Shown here piece by piece: positions 24,343-31,747 of a DNA stretch of 32,429 nucleotides. How positions within the stretch are numbered: position 1 is the first letter of the stretch; every line of letters begins with the position of its first letter. The notes beneath the pieces are model-generated. The model worked only from the letters and a program-made list of their open reading frames with translations. It was not told where the DNA came from and ran no database searches. The DNA comes from Planctomycetota bacterium (GTDB lineage: Bacteria; Planctomycetota; UBA1135; UBA2386), in assembly GCA_029936315.1 (NCBI GenBank), contig JAPYTD010000030.1, forward strand, positions 17,798-50,226, written 5' to 3'. A program made the position numbers and the translations under genes.

Positions 24343-26580
24343 ATGAACGTGGTGGTAGCCGAGAAACCGTCGGTGGCGCGAGACCTGGCCAAGGTGCTCG
24401 GAGCGACTAAGCGATGTGAGGGCTACCTCGAAGGCAACGGTTGGCAGGTCACGTGGGCGCTGGGGCATCTTGCGACCCTGAAGACGCCCGACGAGTACGA
24501 CCCCGCATTGAAGCGTTGGTCGATGGACCGACTGCCATTTGTGCCCGAACGCTTCGAGTTGAAGGCTGCCGGTGATCGTGGCCGCAAGCAACAACTCGAC
24601 ATCCTGGCGGGGCTTTGTCGCGGCGCCGACGAACTGGTAAGTGCTACGGATGCTGGTCGCGAGGGCGAGCTGATCTTTCGCTACATCCTCGAATACGCGG
24701 GCTGTCCCGAGCGGCCGCATTCGCGCTTGTGGTTGAGTTCGCTGACCGAAGAAGCGATCAAGAAGGGCCTTGCGGAGCGCAAACCGAGCACCGAGTACGA
24801 GGCGCTGCACGATGCCGCGCGCAGTCGCAGCGAAGCGGATTGGATCGTCGGTCTCAACGCGACCCGAGCCTTCACGGTGCGCTATGGCGGCGGCAGTGTC
24901 TTGTGGAGTCTCGGTCGCGTGCAGACGCCGGTGCTGGCAATGATCGCGCAACGCGACGACGAGATCCGGGTGTTCGATTCGCGGCCCTTCTGGGAGCTGC
25001 GCACGAAGTACCGTAGGGCCCGGTTCAAGTACGCCGGCGAGCGCTTCCGCGAGCAGCCGGCTGCGCAGGAGATGTTGGCGAAGGTCGAGAATGAGCCGCT
25101 GACGATTCAGCGCATCGAGACCAGGCAGGAGTCATTGCCGCCGCCCAACTTGTTCGACCTGACGCAGCTGCAGCGGGACATGAACTTGCGCCACGGCCTG
25201 TCGGCTGCTCGCACGCTGGTCGTCGCGCAAGAACTCTACGAGAAGAAGGTGCTGACCTATCCTCGTACCGACAGTCGCCACCTGTCGATGGACATGGTGG
25301 CTTCGGTGCGTTCGACGCTCGGCCAGCTCCGCCATTGGAACCCGTCGGCGTTGGCGCTGTTGCAGGAATACATCGCTGGCGCTCCGGAAGGCGAGCGTGG
25401 GCCGCGCAGCAAGCCGAAGCGCGTTTTCGATGACAACAAGGTTACCGATCACCACGCGATCGTGCCGACCGGCAAGCTTGAATCGATGACGGGCGAGCAC
25501 CGTTTGGTGTTCGATGCCGTGGCGACCCGGTTTGTGCAGGTGTTCATGGGCAACCGCCTGCAGGACGTCACTACGGTGCATGCCCAGTCGGCGGACGTGC
25601 CGTTCCGCGCGCGCGGGGTGGTCCTCACGGATCCGGGATGGAGTGCGCTCGAGCCCACGTCCGATGCCGACAAGTCGAAGCCCAAGGGCCGCAAAAAGAA
25701 GGCGGACGACGACGAGGACGAACGCCAGGTGCTGCCCAAGTTTGAACAAGGCGAATCTGGGCCGCACAAGCCGGTGTTGCATGAGGGCAAGACCAAGGCA
25801 CCGCGGCCGTACACTGAAAACACGCTGCTTGCGGCGATGGAGACGTCGGGGAAGCTGATCGAAGATGAACAGCTGCGCGAAGTGATGAGAGGGCGCGGCA
25901 TTGGCACGCCGGCGACGCGCGCGTCGATTGTCGAGACGCTGCTGTCGCGTTCGTACATCCTGCGCGACAAGAAGGCGTTGCGCGTTACCGACCTCGGACG
26001 CTACCTGATTGCAATCATCGCCGACCCGGTGTTGAAGTCGCCGGAGTTGACTGGTGAGTGGGAGCAGAAGCTCGGCGAAATCGAACGCGGTAAGCGCGAA
26101 CGTTCCGCGTTCATGCAGGAGATCGGCGACATGATCCGCCACCTGATAGCGGAAGGTCTATCGCCGAAGCTGTCGAATGACGGCCTTGGTTTGTGCCCGC
26201 GCTGCCAGGCGCCGGTGGTCGAGGGGCGCGAGGCCTACGGCTGCTCGCGCTGGCGTGAGGACTGCAAGTTTGTGCTGCCGAAGACCTATCGCGACGTGAT
26301 CTTGACGCGGCAGCAGGTGCGCGAGTTGTGTTCGCGGGGGGTCGTTCTGCGGCCCGTGCGCATCGATGGCGAACCACGCATCCTGTGCCGCACGGCAACT
26401 GGCGAGACAATCGATCTGACGCCGCCGAGCCGAGATGCACAGCGTCCAGCCAAGGGCAAGCCACAAGCGCGCGCGGCTAGTGCTCGCAAAGGCCCAGCGA
26501 AGAAGGCCCCAGCCAAGAAGCGCGCCACCAAGCGCAAGCCGCGCGGCAAGGGCGACAGCAGCGGCTCAGCCGAGGCCTGA
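24343..26580 (+). CDS. topB: DNA topoisomerase III with histone-H1-like basic tail
   Basis: A 745-residue type IA topoisomerase that relaxes and decatenates DNA by passing strands through a transient single-strand break. The TOPRIM domain is at the start (MNVVVAEKPSVARDLAKVLGA, then ATDAGREGELIFRYI with the acidic metal site). The active-site Tyr is Tyr306 in KVLTYPRTDSRHLS. Further blocks are VTDHHAIVPT, RPYTENTLLAAMETSGK and GRGIGTPATRASIVETL. A four-Cys zinc ribbon follows (GLCPRCQAPV and YGCSRWREDCKF). An acidic/basic insertion (KPKGRKKKADDDEDERQ) lies in the middle. The last 45 residues are Lys/Ala/Pro-rich with KKAPAKKRATKRK, like histone H1-type tails, and probably bind DNA. The stop lies 1 nt from the stop of the convergent carboxypeptidase gene. 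Confidence 0.95.
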   Translation: MNVVVAEKPSVARDLAKVLGATKRCEGYLEGNGWQVTWALGHLATLKTPDEYDPALKRWSMDRLPFVPERFELKAAGDRGRKQQLDILAGLCRGADELVSATDAGREGELIFRYILEYAGCPERPHSRLWLSSLTEEAIKKGLAERKPSTEYEALHDAARSRSEADWIVGLNATRAFTVRYGGGSVLWSLGRVQTPVLAMIAQRDDEIRVFDSRPFWELRTKYRRARFKYAGERFREQPAAQEMLAKVENEPLTIQRIETRQESLPPPNLFDLTQLQRDMNLRHGLSAARTLVVAQELYEKKVLTYPRTDSRHLSMDMVASVRSTLGQLRHWNPSALALLQEYIAGAPEGERGPRSKPKRVFDDNKVTDHHAIVPTGKLESMTGEHRLVFDAVATRFVQVFMGNRLQDVTTVHAQSADVPFRARGVVLTDPGWSALEPTSDADKSKPKGRKKKADDDEDERQVLPKFEQGESGPHKPVLHEGKTKAPRPYTENTLLAAMETSGKLIEDEQLREVMRGRGIGTPATRASIVETLLSRSYILRDKKALRVTDLGRYLIAIIADPVLKSPELTGEWEQKLGEIERGKRERSAFMQEIGDMIRHLIAEGLSPKLSNDGLGLCPRCQAPVVEGREAYGCSRWREDCKFVLPKTYRDVILTRQQVRELCSRGVVLRPVRIDGEPRILCRTATGETIDLTPPSRDAQRPAKGKPQARAASARKGPAKKAPAKKRATKRKPRGKGDSSGSAEA

Positions 26581-26581
26581 G

Positions 26582-28195
26582 CTAGCGCAGGCGCAGCACC
26601 GGATAGTGCGTGTCGGTGGCTGCCTCGAAGAAGTTCCAACTCGAGAGCGAGTCCTCACTCAATGGCTCAAGCAACGTCGCGCAGAGTCGGGCGAGCGGTT
26701 GGTTGGCCGGAATGATGATCGTGCCCAGTGCCAATTTCTGCTCTCTGGCCGGCAGCCACACACCTTCCAGGACCAGTTCCTGATGGCCCTGGAACGGGCG
26801 CTTTGGCTTGCGTTTTTTGGTGACCTCGAACTGCTGCGCGGTAACGGTGCGTGGCGCTTCGATCGCCTGGAACTGCACCCCGTGTGCTTGTAGCAGCGTG
26901 ATGACTGGCGGGGTCGGCGCCGTGATGGCCCAAGCTTGAGGCAGCATTTGCTGGCGCCGCGCACGGAACCGGCGCACGACTGGCAGCGTTTCCGCGGTCG
27001 ACTCCGCGACGCGTGCAAAGCGCAGCGGGGCGCCATCCTTGCCGGGTATGCGATCGACCTTGCCGACGAGCACCGGCAGTTGCTCGGGGTCCGCGAAGGC
27101 GGTGTCGGAGCCGAAGTAGATCGGCGGCGCGTCAGCTCTCGGTGCCACCAGACGCTGGTCAGCATCGACCATGGCCTTCAGAGCCTCCTGCTTGTGTGCG
27201 ATCATCTGCTCAAGCAACGTCAGCACGAACGCGCGGCTGGCGGCGATGCGCGTCTTGAAGTCGGCATAGCTGTAGGTCTCACTGAGGATGCCGATGCGGT
27301 TGCGCAGGCCGAAGTAGTTGACGCCGTAACGAGCGCGGCTGTCGTAGCTAAACCAACTGCGCGTGCCGCTGCGAGAACGCGGCGCGCCACTGCGGTCCCA
27401 GTCCCTGGTCTCGAAGTTGCCGTAGTCAAACGTTTCGAAGCCGAGCTTGCGCATCTTGGTGCGCGACACCTCGAGCAACTTGCGCCCAAACCTGTCGATC
27501 GCGGGATCGAGGTTGGGGGACAGACTCGGCGCGTAGGTCAGGTGGTAGCCGTGGTGGGATCCGTTGGTTGTGTGCAGATCGACAAACAGGTGCGGGTCGA
27601 ACTTGCGGAACATCCTCAACAGTGCCCGCGTCTCTGGTGCTTCAACCTTGACGAAGTCGCGGTTGAGGTCGAGGCCCTGGCCATTGGCGCGCTTGCCCAC
27701 CGCGTCCGGTCCGTTCTGGCCACGTCGGTTGCCGACCTTGACCGCTTCGTTGCCATCAAGGTTGTAGATCGGCACGAACCACACCTCGCACTGCTCAAGT
27801 AGTTCGGTGTGCTTGCCGCTCGCGAACTCACGCAGCAGCTCTTGCACGGCTTCTTTGCCTTCGACTTCGCCGGCGTGGATGTTGCCGATGACGATGGCGC
27901 GCAGGCGTGGCTCGTCGCTCGCGTCGGGGAGCGCGACTTTGACCAGCAGCATCGAACGGCCTTCGTGGGACTTGCCGGCGACCTCGACCATCAGTCGGTT
28001 GCCATGAGACAAATCGAGGCACTTGTCGATGAAGGTCGCGACTTCGGCCGCGCGGGAGGTCTGTTTGTATTGGCTCTTCTCAGCGACCGTCTGCGGGGCC
28101 TTGCTCTCCTGCGCGAGCAGTGCCATCTGCAAGGGCGCCGCGAGTACGGCGCAGGCCAGCAAGAACGGGCGACTGACACGGTTGACGCACTGCAT
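26582..28195 (-). CDS. Exported M14-family zinc carboxypeptidase
   Basis: A 537-residue exported protein with a signal peptide (NRVSRPFLLACAVLAAPLQMALLA). The M14 peptidase domain spans about residues 30-345. Zinc ligands are His107 and Glu110 in NIHAGEVEGKEA and His208 in VDLHTTNG; substrate-site NRD lies at 178-180 in GLDLNRDF, and the catalytic Glu is Glu306 in GILSETYSY. All catalytic elements are present, so it should remove C-terminal residues from peptides or amide-linked wall peptides outside the cytoplasm. About 190 further residues form a C-terminal region seen in large bacterial M14 proteins. Start codons at 28195 and 28210 lie in a 15-nt near-duplication; 28195 gives the more usual signal peptide. 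It is convergent with topB, 1 nt apart. Confidence 0.9.
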   Translation of the reverse strand: MQCVNRVSRPFLLACAVLAAPLQMALLAQESKAPQTVAEKSQYKQTSRAAEVATFIDKCLDLSHGNRLMVEVAGKSHEGRSMLLVKVALPDASDEPRLRAIVIGNIHAGEVEGKEAVQELLREFASGKHTELLEQCEVWFVPIYNLDGNEAVKVGNRRGQNGPDAVGKRANGQGLDLNRDFVKVEAPETRALLRMFRKFDPHLFVDLHTTNGSHHGYHLTYAPSLSPNLDPAIDRFGRKLLEVSRTKMRKLGFETFDYGNFETRDWDRSGAPRSRSGTRSWFSYDSRARYGVNYFGLRNRIGILSETYSYADFKTRIAASRAFVLTLLEQMIAHKQEALKAMVDADQRLVAPRADAPPIYFGSDTAFADPEQLPVLVGKVDRIPGKDGAPLRFARVAESTAETLPVVRRFRARRQQMLPQAWAITAPTPPVITLLQAHGVQFQAIEAPRTVTAQQFEVTKKRKPKRPFQGHQELVLEGVWLPAREQKLALGTIIIPANQPLARLCATLLEPLSEDSLSSWNFFEAATDTHYPVLRLR

Positions 28196-28220
28196 AGCGC
28201 TAGACTGCATGGCGCTAGTC
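28191..28220. repeat. 15-nt tandem near-duplication carrying two possible start codons
   Basis: TGCATAGCGCTAGAC (28191-28205) is followed directly by TGCATGGCGCTAGTC (28206-28220), 13 of 15 identical. On the minus strand each copy contains an ATG in frame with the carboxypeptidase, 15 nt apart. Confidence 0.7.
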
Positions 28221-28309
28221 GTACCGCACATCCTGGCTATGGGCCAGCACAGCAGACGCAATCAATCTGCACCGTTACCCGTCGGCGAGTTAGGCCAGCC
28301 ATCGGGGGT

Positions 28310-29248
28310 CTAGCGCTGGGGCTCTTGCGCTGCTTGGTTCGCCGGCTTGTTCGTCGGCTTCGGATTTTTCCGTGCCGGGCAGGACGTCTTATTGGTGCCC
28401 TCTACCGCAGCCTGCTCCAGCGCTTCCAACTCGGGGGCGCTCAGCTTGCCGTCACGATCGGTGTCGAGCTTGTCGATCAGATCCTTCGTCCAGCGGAGCA
28501 AGCCTGGATCCAGCCGGCGAAGCAGAACGTGCAGTTCGGACGAGTCGATTGCATTATTCGCGTTGGCATCTGCATCGAGCCACGGTTGGCGCAGGCCGCC
28601 TGGGTCTGGGCCGGTCGTGGCAGGCGTTGACACCTCCAGCATCTGAAACCACGGCGCCAATTCGGTTTCGTCGATGGTGCCAGACTTGTCCCGATCGGAT
28701 TGCAGCAGCGGTTCAGCCATTTCGACCGGTAAGCCCGTCGTCTTGAGCAGGTGGGTGATCTCGCTACGCGACAGTCTGCCGTCGCCATCGCGATCATACA
28801 GGCGGATGAACTTCTGCAGCGGCGTCAGCGCCTGCGGTGGGGGATCCGGCAAGGCCAACGGCCGCGAGGTGCGGATGCGGAATGTGCCGCCGTCCTCAAG
28901 GCCTTTGCGAAAGCGTTGGTCGAACTCCGGCCAGGTGACATAGCCATCGCGGTCGGTGTCGAAGCGCGCGAAGCCTCTGTGGTCCTTGGCCGAAAGCAGC
29001 GCGTCGAACGCTTCGGTCGTTTCGAAGATGTTGAGCCGGTCGTCGCTATTGGCATCGCAGGCACGGAACAGTTCGTGGCTGCGAGATTTGCTGTAGCCAC
29101 CCTGGTAGCGGAGTTCTTCGCGCCCCGGCTTCTGGACCAGCCGCGGATTGACCTGCGCCGGTTCCGGCAACGGAAATTGTGCTACCGCTGGGGTCGCCAG
29201 ACAGACCACTGCGAAGATGGATGCCGCGGCCAGATAGTGGGCGCGCAT
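28310..29248 (-). CDS. Secreted calcium-binding protein with six EF-hand loops
   Basis: A 312-residue exported protein with signal peptide MRAHYLAAASIFAVVCLATPAVA. Six 12-residue EF-hand loops can be read: 65-76 (DANSDDRLNIFE), 97-108 (DTDRDGYVTWPE), 152-163 (DRDGDGRLSRSE), 185-196 (DRDKSGTIDETE), 227-238 (DANANNAIDSSE) and 262-273 (DTDRDGKLSAPE). All keep acidic or amide ligands at positions 1, 3 and 5 (Ser at position 5 of the fourth) and Glu at position 12, so most should bind calcium. A Pro-rich linker lies between loops 2 and 3, and the end is Asn/Lys/Pro-rich and probably disordered. ATG 29248 is chosen because it begins a standard signal peptide; the frame extends upstream without family character. 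The role is unknown; a calcium sensor or adhesin partner in the periplasm or outside is plausible. Confidence 0.85.
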   Translation of the reverse strand: MRAHYLAAASIFAVVCLATPAVAQFPLPEPAQVNPRLVQKPGREELRYQGGYSKSRSHELFRACDANSDDRLNIFETTEAFDALLSAKDHRGFARFDTDRDGYVTWPEFDQRFRKGLEDGGTFRIRTSRPLALPDPPPQALTPLQKFIRLYDRDGDGRLSRSEITHLLKTTGLPVEMAEPLLQSDRDKSGTIDETELAPWFQMLEVSTPATTGPDPGGLRQPWLDADANANNAIDSSELHVLLRRLDPGLLRWTKDLIDKLDTDRDGKLSAPELEALEQAAVEGTNKTSCPARKNPKPTNKPANQAAQEPQR

Positions 29249-29587
29249 CAGACGTCTTGGGCCTTTTTGGGGCTGTAGCAGGGTAAATTGCGGATCGGGG
29301 CGCATTCTCGGTTCGTTCTTCTTCGACCTGGGGGCCCTGGGACTATAGCGATCTCGGCCGAACAGTGGGCGCAGAGTAACGCGACTGGGCGGCCGGTGAA
29401 GGCGAGCAGGGCCGGAGCTTTGCACCGCAACCGTCGACGGTGTCGGGTTTTTGCGTCGCGAGGCTTGCCGGGGGACGGGGCATGCGCTTGCATCTCGTGC
29501 CGAGACAGCCCCTTCGAATCCCTATTCCCGATTGCGTGGTCGACCCTTTGGTCGATTGCCGTCGGCCGTCCCTCCGAGGTATCCAGC
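29249..29587. other. 339-bp divergent intergenic region
   Basis: It lies between the EF-hand gene (minus) and the small lipoprotein gene (plus). Open frames from both genes extend into it but show no conserved character. It should hold both promoters; no convincing -35/-10 pair was found. A perfect 8-bp palindrome GGTCGACC occurs near 29539-29546 and is followed by a further GGTCGA, which may be chance. Confidence 0.4.
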
Positions 29588-30013
29588 GTGAACGCTCGCA
29601 AAGTCCTGATCTCCGTCTTCGCCCTCGCGGCCATGACTCTCACTTCCTGTGGCACCATTAACCGGGCCGGCAAGGACCTCATGCTCGGTGTTGGCACGCC
29701 AATCCTGATGATCTACGGCGGTGCCACCGACGGTCTGCAAACTGCGCAGAGTGTGCGGTCCGGCATGGGCAGCGGCGCAGCCGTTCAGGTTGCCGCCTTC
29801 CCGTTCACGTTCTTCTACCATGCGATCGAGCACGGCATCTACGGCATGGTGCACCTCGTCGACCTGCCGCTGTGCTTGCTCTACGGCCCGGCCGAACTGC
29901 ACCCGCAGGGCCCCGAAATCCGGCCGCTCGACATCTACCAGGGCACCTGGTTTGACTGGGATAGCAAGAGCACCGACGCCGAGTCCGGCGAGATGGTCCC
30001 GGCCGGCAACTAG
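29588..30013 (+). CDS. Small lipoprotein, weakly YceK-like
   Basis: A 141-residue protein starting at GTG 29588, preceded by GAGGT about 8 nt upstream. The signal ends in a lipobox (FALAAMTLTSC, Cys21), followed by GTINRAGKDLMLG. Hydrophobic stretches at about 30-45 and 60-95 and the segment LVDLPLCLLYGPAELHP recall the LDLPxSLxxDTLLLP pattern of small YceK-type lipoproteins, but the match is loose and no function is implied. No ATG in the frame would keep the whole signal, so GTG is the best start. The likely location is the inner face of the outer membrane or the outer face of the inner membrane. Confidence 0.65.
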   Translation: MNARKVLISVFALAAMTLTSCGTINRAGKDLMLGVGTPILMIYGGATDGLQTAQSVRSGMGSGAAVQVAAFPFTFFYHAIEHGIYGMVHLVDLPLCLLYGPAELHPQGPEIRPLDIYQGTWFDWDSKSTDAESGEMVPAGN

Positions 30014-30103
30014 GTTGCTGGCAATTAGCGGCAGCTAGAACTTGCCGCCGATGCGCGCCGTGCCAACCCCGCGCTCCTGCTGCCAATGATGGTGTGCAGT
30101 GTA

Positions 30104-30127
30104 CGTGCTCACCAAGTTGTGAGCACG
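30104..30127. terminator. Hairpin between convergent genes, possible two-way terminator
   Basis: CGTGCTCAC (30104-30112) pairs perfectly with GTGAGCACG (30119-30127) across a 6-nt loop CAAGTT. It lies between the converging lipoprotein (stop 30013) and secreted-protein (stop 30162) genes. No U-tract follows on either strand, so termination activity is uncertain. Confidence 0.4.
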
Positions 30128-30161
30128 GTTGCGTACCGAGCATGCCCGACGTGGGCGGTGG

Positions 30162-31013
30162 CTACTTCTTCTCGTCTGGCTTCGGCTCTTCCGGGCCGAG
30201 CAGCTTCTCGGAGTAGCGGGGCAAGCGCTGCAGGAAGATGATGGCGTTGCCGGCGCCGCTCTTCTCCGCGGCAACAATGCTCGCCTGAAGTTTGCGCAGG
30301 ATGCGACGGCCCCATGTGACTTCCTCGATCCATTCCGCGAGGCGCTTCTTCGCGGCGGCTAGAATGACCTCGGGTTTGCCGGTCACCTTCGGTGGCTCCC
30401 AATCCGGGAAGCTGAATAGGCGCAAGTGATCCGCTTGGGTGCGTTTGCCCTCCAACTCGCACTCCAGGACGTCATACGCCTGCTGACGGAACAGCCGTTC
30501 TCTCGCCCCCGCAGTAGTCCGTCTCCGTAGGCGTGCGCGGTAATCCTGCAGCAGGCCTTCTTGGAGCACTGGTTCCAGCTGCTTATGGGCCCACTCCTGG
30601 ATTAGAGGAGTGGCGGGCCGCAGTGCCTCGAGCTCTGTTTCGACATCGGGGTTTTGCAGTACCTTTTTGTATTTGATCGGCGTGTCCAGCTTCGCAAGCG
30701 CCTTGCGCACGGCTGCGGGCATTTGGGTCGGCCGCGACCGTGGTTCGGGTCGTAGGACTCCGAGGCGGCCAAGTTCTTCCAGTCGCGCGACGGCGATCCA
30801 GCGCTCGGGCATGTTCGCAGTGCTCTTCTTGATCGTTGCGTCGTAGGCCCCGGCGGCAGCGCTGGTGTTGAGGTCAAGTTTCTCCATCAGCCATGCCTTG
30901 TGCAGAGCCTTGGATGCAGTCGAGCGCTGGCGCCGGAGGCCGCCTTGGCTTGGCAGCGCTTGCATCAGCAGGCACGCCGCCGTGACCAGAATCACCAGGC
31001 TGGTTTTGCTCAT
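30162..31013 (-). CDS. Exported protein of unknown function in a two-component operon
   Basis: A 283-residue protein with signal peptide MSKTSLVILVTAACLLMQALPSQG. The mature part is strongly charged and mostly helical (Arg/Lys/Glu/Leu-rich, e.g. EWAHKQLEPVLQEGLLQDYRARLRRR and ILRKLQASIVAAEKSG), with a charged Pro/Glu/Lys end. The pattern near 55-75 (AAAGAYDATIKKSTANMPERWIAVARLEELGRLGV) could be a TPR-like helical hairpin. No family is recognised. Its start overlaps the stop of the response-regulator gene by 4 nt, so it is made together with the kinase and regulator. It may be an output or sensing accessory of that system in the periplasm; this rests on position only. Confidence 0.7.
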   Translation of the reverse strand: MSKTSLVILVTAACLLMQALPSQGGLRRQRSTASKALHKAWLMEKLDLNTSAAAGAYDATIKKSTANMPERWIAVARLEELGRLGVLRPEPRSRPTQMPAAVRKALAKLDTPIKYKKVLQNPDVETELEALRPATPLIQEWAHKQLEPVLQEGLLQDYRARLRRRTTAGARERLFRQQAYDVLECELEGKRTQADHLRLFSFPDWEPPKVTGKPEVILAAAKKRLAEWIEEVTWGRRILRKLQASIVAAEKSGAGNAIIFLQRLPRYSEKLLGPEEPKPDEKK

Positions 31014-31747
31014 GACTCTTCGATCAGCGTCGATTCGAAGCGGTAACCCAAGCCGTGAACCGTGACCACGTGGACCGGGTTTTCGACGTCGGATTCGAGC
31101 TTCTTGCGCAAGCGCGCGATGTGATTGTCGACGGTGCGCGTCGTCGGCAGGTGCACGTAGCCCCAGACCTTACGCAGCAGGTCCTGTCGACTGACGACTT
31201 CGCCGCGATGCTCGATCAACATGCGCAGGATCTCGGCTTCGTATCGCGAGAGTTGCACTTCGGTTTCGTCACGCGTGACGGTGAAGCGGCGCCAATCGAC
31301 GGTGAGGTTGGCGAACTTCATTACGCCGCTTACGTCGGCTTCTTTGCCCGCTCCGGCCTTGGCACCGGTTTGGGTGCGACGCAGCACGGCGCGGATGCGC
31401 GCGAGCAGTTCGCTCAGACCAAACGGTTTGGTCAGATAGTCGTCGGCGCCGAGTTCGAGGCCTTGCACCTTGTCGCGATCCTGGCCCTTGGCCGAGATGA
31501 TGATGATCGGTGTTTCGTGGCCGGTATCGCGCAAGTGCTTGAGCACTTCGAGGCCGGACATCTCGGGTAACATCAGGTCGAGCAGGACCAGACTGGCTTG
31601 GCCTTCGCGCGCACGTCGCAAGCCCTCGCGGCCGTCGGCGGCCACCATGACTTTGTAGCCCTCGAGTTCGAGGTTGTGCTGTAGGCCGGCTCGCAAGTCG
31701 GGCTCGTCTTCGATGACGAGGATTTCGGTATCGGTCAAGGTGCTCAC
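31010..31747 (-). CDS. OmpR/PhoB-family response regulator
   Basis: A 245-residue DNA-binding regulator. The receiver domain (about 7-125) has acidic Glu13-Asp14, phospho-acceptor Asp57 in LVLLDLMLPEMSG, Ser85 and Lys107 in DDYLTKPFG. A linker rich in Ala/Gly/Lys leads to a winged helix (about 143-240) with LSRYEAEILRMLIEHRGEVVSR, LRKVWGY, the recognition helix TRTVDNHIARLRKKLE and the wing VHGLGYRF. Its start overlaps the kinase gene stop and its stop overlaps the secreted-protein start, each by 4 nt, giving a three-gene operon. The cognate kinase is therefore the gene immediately upstream. Its target genes cannot be told from here. Confidence 0.95.
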   Translation of the reverse strand: MSTLTDTEILVIEDEPDLRAGLQHNLELEGYKVMVAADGREGLRRAREGQASLVLLDLMLPEMSGLEVLKHLRDTGHETPIIIISAKGQDRDKVQGLELGADDYLTKPFGLSELLARIRAVLRRTQTGAKAGAGKEADVSGVMKFANLTVDWRRFTVTRDETEVQLSRYEAEILRMLIEHRGEVVSRQDLLRKVWGYVHLPTTRTVDNHIARLRKKLESDVENPVHVVTVHGLGYRFESTLIEES

